Origin: Sediminibacterium sp. C3
GTDB lineage: Bacteria > Bacteroidota > Bacteroidia > Chitinophagales > Chitinophagaceae
Reading direction: 5' to 3'
Length of the DNA stretch: 64,000 nucleotides
Assembly: GCF_000508085.1 (NCBI RefSeq)
Contig: NZ_KI669560.1
Coordinates: forward strand, 960,219 to 1,024,218
The notes under the pieces: model-generated
Told to the model about the DNA's origin: nothing
What the model saw: only the letters and a program-made list of their open reading frames with translations
Database searches by the model: none
Translations under genes and position numbers: made by a program
Shown: one piece after another, positions 36,349 through 45,418 of the stretch
Layout: each line of letters begins with the position of its first letter
Position numbering within the stretch: position 1 is the first letter of the stretch

Positions 36349-37899
36349 ATGTTTGTAAAAGCATTTGGCAGTTCTGTACACGGAATTGAAGCCATTACCA
36401 TCCGTATTGAAGTAAACGTAAGTATGGGGCAGGGCTATGCGGTAGTGGGTTTGCCGGACAGTGCTGTAAGAGAGAGTTTGCATAGAACGGAGAGTGCCAT
36501 TAAAAATATGGGCTATCATATGCCACGAACCAAAATAATTGTAAATCTGGCACCAGCCGATTTGCGAAAAACAGGTTCAGGCCTGGACCTGCCCATTGCG
36601 CTGGGTATATTAGGAGCCAGTGAACAACTGAACCATGCACAGAAACTCAGTGAATTTGTTGTCATGGGAGAATTAAGTTTAGATGGGAAAGTGAATGCCA
36701 TCAAAGGCATTTTACCCATAGCTATTCAAGCAAAGCGAGAAGGTTTCAGGGGATTGATTGTGCCAAGAGTCAATGTACGGGAAGCCAGTCTGGTAGAAGG
36801 GTTACAAATATGGGGTGTAGCATCCTTGCAGGAGCTGGTTCGTTTTTTTGAGGATGAAAATTCCTTATCGCCTGTTGTTGCAACCGGACAGGCAGTGCTG
36901 TTGCAGGAATCGTTTCACTATGAGAATGACTTCAATGAAGTGAAAGGCCAATTCAGTGTTAAGCGAGCGATGGAAGTGGCTGCTGCAGGTGGACATAATA
37001 TAATTCTGGTAGGTCCGCCTGGTGCAGGCAAAACCATGCTGGCGAAAAGGCTTCCGGGTATTCTGCCGCCATTGAATATGGCGGAAGCGCTGGAGACCAC
37101 TAAGATTTATAGTGTTGCGGGTAAGTTGTCGGGTCAGCAGGGTTTGATACAGCAACGACCTTTTCGTTCCCCGCATCATACGCTTTCGCAGATTGCCATG
37201 GTAGGGGGTGGATCGAATCCGCTGCCAGGCGAAATCTCTCTGGCACATCACGGAGTATTGTTTCTGGATGAATTGCCGGAATTCAGCAGAACGGTTTTAG
37301 AAGTGTTGAGGCAACCTTTGGAAGAACGCATGATCAGCATTGCTAGGAACCGGATTTCACTGGCCTTCCCGGCCAGTTTTATGTTAGTGGCTGCAATGAA
37401 TCCCTGCCCCTGTGGTTATTATAATCACAAAGAGAAAGAGTGTACCTGCGAATCAGGTCAGGTAAACCGTTACCTGAATAAAGTATCGGGTCCTTTACTG
37501 GATCGCATCGATTTACATATACAGGTGAATGCCATGCAATTTGATGAAATGAGCAAGGATACCAGGGAAGAAGATTCTTCAGTGATTCGCAGCAGAGTGA
37601 TCAAAGCCAGGACTATACAAACGGAGCGGTATCGAAACCATAAAACCGTTCACACCAATGCACAAATGACCACAGCACAAATGCGTAAATATATTGTGTT
37701 GGAAAAAGAAGTTACAGATCTGTTGGCTCAAGCTATGAAAATGCAAAACCTGAGTGCAAGGGCATATGACCGCATTTTAAAAATCAGCAGAACCATTGCC
37801 GATCTGGCGGGAAGCCATCAGGTGCAAAAGCAACATATTGTTGAAGCGATTGGCTACAGGTCTTTAGATAAATCCAGTTGGGGTCAGCGTTTTAAATAG
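36349..37899 (+). CDS. YifB/ComM-family Mg-chelatase-like AAA+ ATPase
   Basis: The 516-residue protein has the ComM layout: an N-terminal Lon-protease-like domain (VKAFGSSVHGIEAITIRIEVN, VVGLPDSAVRES), an AAA+ domain with Walker A VGPPGAGKTMLAKR, the GEISLAHHGVLFLDELPEF segment, NPCPCGYYNHKEKECTC zinc-like cysteines and the C-terminal Mg-chelatase helical domain. In Gram-negatives ComM is a branch-migration helicase used in natural transformation. That role here is inferred from the family. It is divergent from the phosphoesterase gene. Confidence 0.92.
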   Translation: MFVKAFGSSVHGIEAITIRIEVNVSMGQGYAVVGLPDSAVRESLHRTESAIKNMGYHMPRTKIIVNLAPADLRKTGSGLDLPIALGILGASEQLNHAQKLSEFVVMGELSLDGKVNAIKGILPIAIQAKREGFRGLIVPRVNVREASLVEGLQIWGVASLQELVRFFEDENSLSPVVATGQAVLLQESFHYENDFNEVKGQFSVKRAMEVAAAGGHNIILVGPPGAGKTMLAKRLPGILPPLNMAEALETTKIYSVAGKLSGQQGLIQQRPFRSPHHTLSQIAMVGGGSNPLPGEISLAHHGVLFLDELPEFSRTVLEVLRQPLEERMISIARNRISLAFPASFMLVAAMNPCPCGYYNHKEKECTCESGQVNRYLNKVSGPLLDRIDLHIQVNAMQFDEMSKDTREEDSSVIRSRVIKARTIQTERYRNHKTVHTNAQMTTAQMRKYIVLEKEVTDLLAQAMKMQNLSARAYDRILKISRTIADLAGSHQVQKQHIVEAIGYRSLDKSSWGQRFK

Positions 37900-37933
37900 A
37901 GATATGTATACTTTTATTTAAGGCGATAATTAG

Positions 37934-37952
37934 TTTAATTGTAACAATTAAA
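37934..37952. repeat. AT-rich perfect inverted repeat
   Basis: TTTAATTG at 37934-37941 mirrors CAATTAAA at 37945-37952 around TAA. It lies in the 106 bp gap between convergent genes and lacks a clear T tract, so it is a weak terminator candidate. Confidence 0.4.
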
Positions 37953-38005
37953 AATAACTGGCGGATGTAAAATGCAATTTTATTTCTTATTCCTTTTGTT
38001 ATATC

Positions 38006-38584
38006 TCATTCAACTCTTAGAAGACTTGAATCTACCTCAATTACTTTTTTTGAGAGTAGTGAAATAGTCCAAATTATATTTCCTTGCCCTTCAATTGGAC
38101 TTAATGCTTCCTTTACACCTTTAATAGGAAGATATCCTAGTCCGTTATCAAACACATCAAAAAATCCTTCGCCTTTGAACTTTGGAATCTTTGTTGAAGA
38201 ATCAAGAATGAGGGAAATGTTTTCTGCACCACCAATATTTGTAATAAGATAATCTCCAACAAATCCATTAATAGAGTCTTTTTTCTGTTTTATAGTAACA
38301 GGATTTCTAGAATTAGTCATGCCTGTAGTATAAACGTTCCCATTTATATTTTTCACTTTAACTGTTTGTTGTTTAAAATCAGCAAGACTAGCTCTTGATG
38401 AATCATTTTCAATGAAAGAAAAAATCTTATCACTCGTAATCAAATACTTCCGTAAAGTATTATGTATTCCATCTTTATCTCGAACACTAATTTTATACAT
38501 GCATTCAAGTGCAGGTATTTTCTGACTGTACAAAAATGTTGAAAATGGTAAAAACAAAACTAGAAAAATGTAATATATGCGCAT
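38006..38584 (-). CDS. Secreted protein of unknown function (resembles DUF4412/GLPGLI-type proteins)
   Basis: The 192-residue product has a signal peptide (MRIYYIFLVLFLPFSTFLYSQ). The rest is beta-rich with no enzyme motif. The segment GYLPIKGVKEALSPIEGQ followed by a strand resembles small periplasmic Bacteroidota proteins that begin with a strand ending in ECMYKI. The coding sequence is visibly more AT-rich than its neighbours. It is 14 bp downstream of the broken lipoprotein gene and probably shared its transcript. No function can be given. Confidence 0.65.
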   Translation of the reverse strand: MRIYYIFLVLFLPFSTFLYSQKIPALECMYKISVRDKDGIHNTLRKYLITSDKIFSFIENDSSRASLADFKQQTVKVKNINGNVYTTGMTNSRNPVTIKQKKDSINGFVGDYLITNIGGAENISLILDSSTKIPKFKGEGFFDVFDNGLGYLPIKGVKEALSPIEGQGNIIWTISLLSKKVIEVDSSLLRVE

Positions 38585-38598
38585 ACAAATAACTTATT

Positions 38599-39368
38599 TT
38601 ATTGAGCACAAGCACCACCTGCCATGCTTGCAAGACCTGATTGATAAGCAGCATCTTGTAAAGCCATCTGATTAGATGTTTCTAGTGAAAGTGCATTTGT
38701 ATAATAATTATCTTGAAATGAAATAGCATACATTGACATATCAATCATGGTTGTACAATCAAAGTGAAAAAAAGGTCCAATAGTATTACTTCTGATAGAA
38801 TTTGAAAAAAAAGTGTGATAAGGATTGCTTTTATTCATTCTGGCATCATTCCAATATTTAAGACTATTTCTGCTTATCTCTAAAGTGCCAGCAAGTAAGA
38901 GCTTCTCAGGTTGACCTAAGTCTTAATCATTAAAAATAGCTTCTAATTTAGAATCAATTTTCAAAAGTGTACTCTGAGAAAATCCTTCTTTTGCAATCAA
39001 GAAAATTTCTACTAAATATTTTTTTGTATGCTCATCTATTTTTTTAAAATGTTTTTGAACATAATTTTCTGGTTCAAATAATCCATATTTATCATATATC
39101 ACTTTACTCTCAGGAACAGTAGCTGAAAAGTTTGAAAGCTTAATAGAAAGGATTGCCTTTCGGTACTCTTATGAATTCACTCCTTGAACATCAAAGGAAC
39201 GAGCGGCAGAATCAACTAAAGTATTATGCGCTTCCCCGGTTGCACTTGCAAGTGTTCGAATAGCATCATTTGTTAATGATTCCATTTCAAGTGAACTTGT
39301 CTTCTCGCATGAAAAAAAGAGATGACAATTAGAGCAAGAACTAAAAACGACTTGTTTAAATAATACAT
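38599..39368 (-). pseudogene. Decayed lipoprotein gene: one frameshift and two in-frame TAA codons
   Basis: An ATG at 39368 opens a lipoprotein-like signal (MYYLNKSFLVLALIVISFF). At a T7 run on the minus strand (39312-39318) one extra T would give SFFSCEKTSS, a proper lipobox. The frame then reads ESLTNDAIRTLASATGE and stops at TAA (39171-39169). The same frame stays open past it (EYRKAILSIKLSNFS, then ENYVQKHFKKIDEH), meets a second TAA (38925-38923), and stays open again through DLGQPEKLLLAGTLEIS to the end at 38599 (SMAGGACAQ). The intact product would be about 256 residues, unrelated to anything I recognise. It is AT-rich, like the gene after it. Confidence 0.65.
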
Positions 39369-39420
39369 AGTAAGAGAAATTTTATTCTTACAAGGTTAAG
39401 TTTTCTTAAGAAAGAAAATC

Positions 39421-39445
39421 ACCGTGTTTTCACGGTATTTTATTT
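39421..39445 (-). terminator. Terminator after the amine oxidase gene
   Basis: ACCGTG at 39421-39426 pairs with CACGGT at 39431-39436 around TTTT. T-rich stretches follow in both directions, so it separates the amine oxidase transcript from the lipoprotein region. Confidence 0.65.
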
Positions 39446-40798
39446 TTCAAAAGCAAGAATTTCCTTTACCGCCCTCTCCCCACTTCTGACCGCGCCTTCC
39501 ATATAACCATTGAATTGTGTGCTGGTTTCGGTCCCGGCCCAGTGGATGTGTTGAAATGGAGTAGCCAATGAAGCATTGTATTTTGTTAGCATGCCCGGAG
39601 GAAACATGCCTGCATAACATCCTTTGGTAAAAGGTTCTTCCGTAAAACTTTTATCAGTATAGTATTCTAACTCAGCAGCAGCGGGTCCAAACATCCGAAC
39701 GAATCCTGCTTTTACTATTTCTTTTCTTTCGGCAATATCGTGTTGCATCAGCAGCTTTGCTTTTTCAGCCAGACTGAATCCCATCAGAATACCCTTGCTT
39801 CCATTCCAGGGAGAATTGTCAAATACCACAGAAGTGATTTCATCCGGTGCAGCTACCAATCCATTTTTAAATTCCTTTCTCCAGAATGGGGTTGCGTATA
39901 CTGCATAGCATTTTACCACGCTTCCCATAAAACTGGATTGCATCAGATTCCATTGTTCAGTAGAAACAGCAGGCGTAAAAGCAATATCGGTTGCGGCAAC
40001 TGGTGGAATAGCTACAATACAATGCGCAGCGGTACATTCAAATCCTTCTCCTGAAATCCTTACTCCGTCTTCATCCTGGCTAATCTGTGTTACCACTTTT
40101 TCATATTGAATGGCATTGCCCAATGCTTCTGCCATTTTAATACAAATGCTTTGTGCGCCCCCTTTAATGCGATCCTGCTGCGCCCCTTTGTGAATATTCA
40201 TCAGGTAGTCTAAGTTGCCGCTACTCTTGATGTAAAACAGCGCGTGCAAAAAAGAAAGGGTGGATGCGTCTGTAGCAAAAACGGCTTCAGCAGCAATTGC
40301 AAACATTTTTCTGGCTGTTTCATTTTTCATCTGCTGTTGCATCCAGTCTGCCAAACTCATGGAATCCCATTCCAATGCACGCGGAGACGCAAAAGGTTTT
40401 TCCAGATCAATCGTTTTTGCCAGCTTATTGATTTTTCGAATAGCGCGGTCTACACTTAATAAGGCAAACAAGGGAAGGGGTGGAATAATGCCTTTATACA
40501 ATTTGAGTTTTCCATTCAACAACAAACTGCTTTTTCCTGCATCGTATGTATGAAAAGTATCAATGCCAAATTCCTTAGCCAATGCATACATGCGTTCATG
40601 GCCGGGTCCAATCCATTGGCCACCTAAATCGGTGTACTGATCTGCAGTAAAATATTCAGTTAGAATTCTGCCTCCGCATCGATTGCGGGCTTCCAGCAGA
40701 ATAAATTTTTTACCTGCTTTTTGTAATGCAAGGCCAGCTGCTAGTCCGGCATAGCCAGCGCCAATAATAATTACATCGTAAGATGAATTCGTTTGCAT
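39440..40798 (-). CDS. FAD-dependent flavin amine oxidase
   Basis: The 452-residue protein has the N-terminal FAD-binding Rossmann motif VIIIGAGYAGLAAGLALQKAGKKFILLEARNR split as GxGxxG plus the acidic strand end, then GGRILTEYF and DLGGQWIGPGHERM of the monoamine oxidase family, and the C-terminal FAD site HWAGTETSTQFNGYMEGAVRSG. There is no signal peptide. It would oxidise an amine to imine with H2O2 release. The substrate is unknown. It is 4 bp after a membrane-anchored nitrilase-family gene, so they are probably co-expressed. Confidence 0.87.
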   Translation of the reverse strand: MQTNSSYDVIIIGAGYAGLAAGLALQKAGKKFILLEARNRCGGRILTEYFTADQYTDLGGQWIGPGHERMYALAKEFGIDTFHTYDAGKSSLLLNGKLKLYKGIIPPLPLFALLSVDRAIRKINKLAKTIDLEKPFASPRALEWDSMSLADWMQQQMKNETARKMFAIAAEAVFATDASTLSFLHALFYIKSSGNLDYLMNIHKGAQQDRIKGGAQSICIKMAEALGNAIQYEKVVTQISQDEDGVRISGEGFECTAAHCIVAIPPVAATDIAFTPAVSTEQWNLMQSSFMGSVVKCYAVYATPFWRKEFKNGLVAAPDEITSVVFDNSPWNGSKGILMGFSLAEKAKLLMQHDIAERKEIVKAGFVRMFGPAAAELEYYTDKSFTEEPFTKGCYAGMFPPGMLTKYNASLATPFQHIHWAGTETSTQFNGYMEGAVRSGERAVKEILAFEK

Positions 40799-40802
40799 GC
40801 AA

Positions 40803-41954
40803 CTAATATAACCACTGGTTCACAATCCTTCCTGTATCAGTGGTAGGTGGTAATACATGCAGTGCATCACGGGATAAAACCAATACCCTGCCTTCTGCTT
40901 TCTTTCCCCACATATTACCCGTGAAGAATACATTCATGCCAAAAGGAATATGGGCTTTACCTGCTCGGGGCCCCATGGAATATTTTTGCCAGGCTTCTCC
41001 TTCTGTAATTTTATGGTAATCGGATGTATCTACATCGTTGGGTGCTTTGAAGCCATTGTATCCATTCCAGGGTGCATTCCACACTGAGTCTACCGCTCCC
41101 AAAGAAGGCACGGCAATCATTTTTACATCATCGGTTAGTTTTGAATACGCTTCCGGATACCAGCTATCTGCACAAACCAACACGGCCAGTTTTCCTGCAG
41201 GGGTATTGAAAACAGGAACCTGATTTTTATCTCCGGGAGTAGTAAATCCGGCTTCTTCATCAATAGGGAAAATCTTCTTCACTAAAGGGCCCTGTATTTT
41301 TCCTTCGGGATTGTAAACCACGCTGGTATTGTACAATTTTCCTCTTGCAATTTTTAATTTACCGGCTTCATCCAGTGAGGGCTCAGGCAAAACAATCGAT
41401 CCGGCTACAATGGTTGCTTTGAACTCTTTGGCCAATTCACTGAATATTTCATCATAGGTTTGGGCAATCGGTTTTGCTTTCATGGCAAAAGCAGCATATT
41501 TATCCTTGGCCTTGGTTCCTGAAGGAGCTGTAAAGTAGGCTACGCCAAATTTGAATAGGTTGGCAGTAATAACAGCTGTCATGGCATCGTTCAGATTCTC
41601 TTTATCATACACACTGCTTTTTTGCTCCATTGCAACCAACCAGCTTCCTATGTATTCAGGAAAAACAATTACTGTTTTGCTATTGATCAGCCCACGGGCA
41701 TTTGCTGCCTGCATATAACTGCGAAGATTGTCTTTCAGCGTTTCTTTATTGGCATAATGAATAGGAGCTAAGGCAGGTTGAATTCCGAGAAGATTCCCCT
41801 GACCTGCATCATTACCCATACTTACAATTGCACCCGAGTCTACTTTGGTAGTTGCCAATACCTTGAATGTTGGCGGTACATCAATGACTACCCACAGATT
41901 ATAGAGGGCAACAATAATCATGGAAATACCTACAAAACGTACAAGGAATTTCAT
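40803..41954 (-). CDS. Nitrilase-superfamily hydrolase with N-terminal membrane anchor
   Basis: The 383-residue protein has one N-terminal hydrophobic helix (about 5-25) and a carbon-nitrogen hydrolase domain. The Glu-Lys-Cys triad is visible: E100 in VIVFPEYIG, K226/K227 in PLVKKIFP and C261 in LVCADSWYPEAY. These enzymes cleave nitriles, amides or acyl-amide bonds through a thioester. The anchor suggests the domain faces the periplasm, as in apolipoprotein N-acyltransferase, but the many extra helices of that enzyme are absent. A long perfect inverted repeat lies 8 bases before the start codon. The amine oxidase gene follows by 4 bp. Confidence 0.82.
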   Translation of the reverse strand: MKFLVRFVGISMIIVALYNLWVVIDVPPTFKVLATTKVDSGAIVSMGNDAGQGNLLGIQPALAPIHYANKETLKDNLRSYMQAANARGLINSKTVIVFPEYIGSWLVAMEQKSSVYDKENLNDAMTAVITANLFKFGVAYFTAPSGTKAKDKYAAFAMKAKPIAQTYDEIFSELAKEFKATIVAGSIVLPEPSLDEAGKLKIARGKLYNTSVVYNPEGKIQGPLVKKIFPIDEEAGFTTPGDKNQVPVFNTPAGKLAVLVCADSWYPEAYSKLTDDVKMIAVPSLGAVDSVWNAPWNGYNGFKAPNDVDTSDYHKITEGEAWQKYSMGPRAGKAHIPFGMNVFFTGNMWGKKAEGRVLVLSRDALHVLPPTTDTGRIVNQWLY

Positions 41955-41961
41955 GCTGTAT

Positions 41962-41988
41962 AAATTTATAGTAAGGTACTATAAATTT
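41962..41988. promoter_or_regulatory. Perfect 12 bp inverted repeat before the nitrilase-family gene
   Basis: AAATTTATAGTA at 41962-41973 mirrors TACTATAAATTT at 41977-41988 around AGG. It covers the stop codon of the MutS-like gene and ends 7 bases before the next ATG. It could be an operator or an RNA hairpin near the start codon. Confidence 0.5.
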
Positions 41989-43293
41989 TCTAACATTTGA
42001 ACCACGCCTTCCCTTTTTAGGATGAGGAATCCCAAACGATCATTGCTGATTCCTTCCTTCAGCTGGTAGCTGAATAATAACTGATCATCCTGAATAGCAG
42101 TTTCAAAATAACGGAATTGAATATTGGGGTAATGCTTTAACTGGTGACCGATTTCATATAAATGCGTAGACAAAATAAATAAGGCATTGGGTAATTTTCT
42201 GAGTCCTTCAATAACGACCGTGCTGCATTTTACCGCATCTTCCTGATTGGTTCCTTTAAAGAGTTCATCAATCAGGATCAGCCATTTTTTTCCGTCTCTG
42301 ATTCGTTCAATGGTTTTTTTGATTCGCTGCACTTCGTTGAAGAAGAAACTTTCTCCCTTCATGATATTGTCTGTTACCTGAATATTACTCAGGATACCAT
42401 CGAGGCTGCTGATTTTCATTTTTTTTAGCCGGCACCCCCATTCCTATATGCGCCATGTAGGCCGCTAATCCTGCTGCTTTGATGAAAGTACTTTTACCCG
42501 CCATATTGGCCCCCGTTAAAAAAATAAAGTTTTCAGACTGATTTAGTTTTACTTCATATGCCACTGGCACTTCCAGTAAAAAATGATACAGGCCTTCTGC
42601 TTCAATGCAAGGTTCCTGCGTCTCCACTACTTCCGGATAGGTAAAATGAAATTTTTTGGCTGCTTTCGCTAAACTTAAATAAGCATCCAGCTTACTGTGA
42701 ATTTCTATCAGTTCCTCTGTTGCGTTTTTAAATCTTGTTCGTAGAAACTGAGCAAATTTTAAAATGGATGTGGGCGTTAAACTTTTCTTATTGGCCTGCA
42801 ACATGTCGTGCACCATTTCCTTATTCAGTAATTGAAGAATGCGTTCCGCAGTCTGGTTAAGCCAGACAGATCCATTTTCCAGGGTGATCAGACCCGCTAT
42901 TTTTTCCATACCCTGCACAAAGTCCAGCGCATGTTCTACGGTAAACTTGGAGAGGGAATAATCGGCCAGGTTTAAAAATTTGTATAATAATGCACTGACC
43001 ACTCCAATATCAGAAGGATAATTGTTGATGGGTGATTCAAAAAATTTTTCCATCACCAGTACGGTACCATTGGACGGACTTACCGGATATTGATCCATGA
43101 TGGTTCCCAACTGCTGGATGGTTAGCTGTGTCTGCTCAATGGCTTTAACCGTATCCAGGGGATGGGCCAGCAAGTAGCGCAAATATTCTCTGCCCCCGTT
43201 GGTCAGGGTCAGGTTGATATGATGGAAGACAGACTGAAATTCTTCTGAGTGAAAAACAGAAAGGTCCTGTAAAGTGACTTTGTCTACTTGCAT
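41979..43293 (-). pseudogene. MutS-like ATPase gene split by a +1 shift at an A8 run
   Basis: The first part (from ATG 43293, 302 residues) has the MutS lever/clamp-like helices and Walker A FLTGANMAGKSTFIKAAG. At an A8 run on the minus strand (42419-42426) the frame leaves the family: it ends at 42385. With seven A residues the frame would continue as PAKKMKISSLDGILSN, then ESFFFNEVQRIK, Walker B WLILIDELFKGTN and ILSTHLYEIG, to 41979. That part also has its own ATG at 42419, the last A of the run, so a separate C-terminal protein could be made by re-initiation. The intact length is about 436 residues, typical of the short MutS-related proteins of Bacteroidota. These lack the mismatch-recognition domain, so a repair role is doubtful. 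Confidence 0.75.
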
Positions 43294-43318
43294 TGGCAGT
43301 TATTGGGTTGGGTTTAGG

Positions 43319-44662
43319 CTAATCTCTGCTGAATTTCAATCTTGCGCCCCATTGAGATTCATCAAACACCCCATTTCCATAAACCATATGCCCGTTTACA
43401 AAAGTATTTTCAATAGTAGCCGGGAAAGTCATTCCTTCCATAGGGCTCCATCCGCATTTGTAAAGTATATTCTGTTTATTAACGGTGTAGGGTTTGTTCA
43501 AATTCACCATCACCAGATCTGCCATATATCCTTCGCGGATATAGCCTCTGTCCTGAATCTGAAAACAATCTGCCACTGCATGACTCATTTTCTCCACTAC
43601 TTTGGGTAAACTGATTCGGCCCTCTTTTACATAATGCAACATCAATTGTAAAGAATGCTGAACCAGTGGAAGGCCCGCGTGTGCATGTTCATAGTCTTCC
43701 TGTTTTTCTTCCCAGGTATGCGGTGCATGGTCGGTTGCAATGATATCCAATCTGTCATCCAGCAATGCTTTCCATAAAGCTTCTTTATTATGCGGAGCTT
43801 TAATGGCAGGATTACATTTAATCTGATTCCCTAAACGATCGTAATCATCAGCAGTAAAGTGCAGATGATGCACACATACTTCTGCAGTGATTCGCTTTTC
43901 TTTTAAAGGAATCATATTGGTAAACAACTGCAATTCTCTTTCTGTACTAATGTGCAGGATATGCAGGCGGCTGTTGTTTCTTTTGGCAAACTGGATGGCT
44001 TTGAAGGAAGATTCAAAACAAACTTCGTCGTTGCGAATGATTGGATGGTCGGCAGCCGTTAACTTTTTACCGGTTGCCTTTAACTGTTTTAAATTTTCGG
44101 TAAAAATGGTTTCTTCTTCGCAATGTGTTGCAATCAGCAACTCTGATCCCCCAAATACTTTTTCTAATTGCAATGTATTGTTCACCAGTAAATTGCCGGT
44201 GGAAGATCCCATGAAAATTTTAACGCCACATACTTCATGCTTTTTCTTGTTCACTTTTAAAATCTCTTCCAGGTTGTCGTTGGAAGTACCCATGAAGAAG
44301 GAATAGTTGGCCAGTGAACATTCAGCAGCCCTGCTGTATTTCTGCTCCAGTAAATCAACCGTAATAGCAGCAGGAGAAGTATTGGGCATTTCCATATAGG
44401 ACGTGGTGCCACCGGCAACAGCAGCCTTAGCTTCTGTGTATAAATTTGCTTTATGGGTAAGGCCAGGTTCTCTGAAATGTACCTGATCGTCAATAACACC
44501 AGGTAGTACATGCATGCCCGTGCCGTCAATTTCTTCGGCCCTGGCTTTGATGCTGATATCGCCACCTATTTTTTCAATTCTGTCTTTGCTTATGAGAAGG
44601 TCACCTTCAATGATTTTACCTTCATTTACGATGCTCGCGTTTTTAATGATAATATGTTCCAT
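43319..44662 (-). CDS. pyrC: Dihydroorotase
   Basis: The 447-residue amidohydrolase matches the Bacteroidota dihydroorotase: VLPGVIDDQVHFREPGLTHK, then SYMEMPNTSP, KIFMGSSTGN, the metal-site strands LLIATHCEEE and LHILHIST, and IIATDHAPHTWEEK. The usual first-strand HxH is reduced to QVH, with Q60 and H62, which I recall as normal in this phylum. It makes dihydroorotate in pyrimidine synthesis. It is in a leftward cluster with porT upstream and the MutS-like gene downstream. Confidence 0.88.
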   Translation of the reverse strand: MEHIIIKNASIVNEGKIIEGDLLISKDRIEKIGGDISIKARAEEIDGTGMHVLPGVIDDQVHFREPGLTHKANLYTEAKAAVAGGTTSYMEMPNTSPAAITVDLLEQKYSRAAECSLANYSFFMGTSNDNLEEILKVNKKKHEVCGVKIFMGSSTGNLLVNNTLQLEKVFGGSELLIATHCEEETIFTENLKQLKATGKKLTAADHPIIRNDEVCFESSFKAIQFAKRNNSRLHILHISTERELQLFTNMIPLKEKRITAEVCVHHLHFTADDYDRLGNQIKCNPAIKAPHNKEALWKALLDDRLDIIATDHAPHTWEEKQEDYEHAHAGLPLVQHSLQLMLHYVKEGRISLPKVVEKMSHAVADCFQIQDRGYIREGYMADLVMVNLNKPYTVNKQNILYKCGWSPMEGMTFPATIENTFVNGHMVYGNGVFDESQWGARLKFSRD

Positions 44663-44695
44663 ACTGCAATTTATTCAATTGGCAGCATTTATGCT

Positions 44696-45418
44696 TTAGT
44701 CTTCTAGATGAATTGAGAATACTACCATTCTGGATTGAATTTTGTCTAACACATTGGAGTATTTGAGGGCGACATCGGTCTGGTGCATATTAGACAGTCC
44801 GTAACTGATTTTGATTTCCGGAGAGACGGTTACAAAGGGCAAATAGAAATTGAAACCAATACCTGCTTCCAGTCCAAAATCGTTTCTTCTTAATTTGATT
44901 AAATCATCCGCATTTCTGGCAGTGGAATTAGAGGATAGATCAATATCGTAGCGAAATCCGCCAATTAAATAGGTTCTGAAATTGCCGATTCTGTCCGAGC
45001 TGAATTTTAAATGGAATGGGAAACTGACCAATGTAGAGGGAAGGCTTTGAATCTGCGTACTTCCTTCTCCCGGCCGGGTACTACCCAATTGGTAACGAAT
45101 ACTTCTGGCGCCTCCGATAATCAGTTGGGGATTGGCACGAATCTGAAAATGTTCTCCCAATCTGCCGGTTGTCATTAAGCCCATATTGATACCGCCGCTG
45201 GAACCAGGTTCTACTACCAGTATGCTATCGCTTTGGGTAAACTGATTGGATTTGTTTACCTGTAAATACGAACTGTTGTATCCCAGCGTGATGCCAAAAT
45301 AATACAACTGGTCCTCCCGGTTCAACCGGTGTAATTGTTTTTGAGCAAAGCCATACTGAACAAGACCCAACAGGCCCCATACCAGCAGTACTATTTGCTT
45401 CCGCAATAAATAGTGCAT
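44696..45418 (-). CDS. porT: Type IX secretion/gliding protein PorT family (outer-membrane barrel)
   Basis: The 240-residue product has a signal peptide ending in YGFAQ and an eight-strand-type barrel with alternating hydrophobic strands (YYFGITLGYNSSYLQV, FQIRANPQLIIGGA, FGLEAGIGFNFYLP, VSPEIKISYGLSNM). The size, strands and position directly after ubiE match PorT/SprT, needed for T9SS assembly in gliding and pathogenic Bacteroidota. The start overlaps ubiE by 28 bp, a strong sign of co-translation. It fits with the sorting-domain proteins at 1889 and 9783. Confidence 0.82.
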   Translation of the reverse strand: MHYLLRKQIVLLVWGLLGLVQYGFAQKQLHRLNREDQLYYFGITLGYNSSYLQVNKSNQFTQSDSILVVEPGSSGGINMGLMTTGRLGEHFQIRANPQLIIGGARSIRYQLGSTRPGEGSTQIQSLPSTLVSFPFHLKFSSDRIGNFRTYLIGGFRYDIDLSSNSTARNADDLIKLRRNDFGLEAGIGFNFYLPFVTVSPEIKISYGLSNMHQTDVALKYSNVLDKIQSRMVVFSIHLED

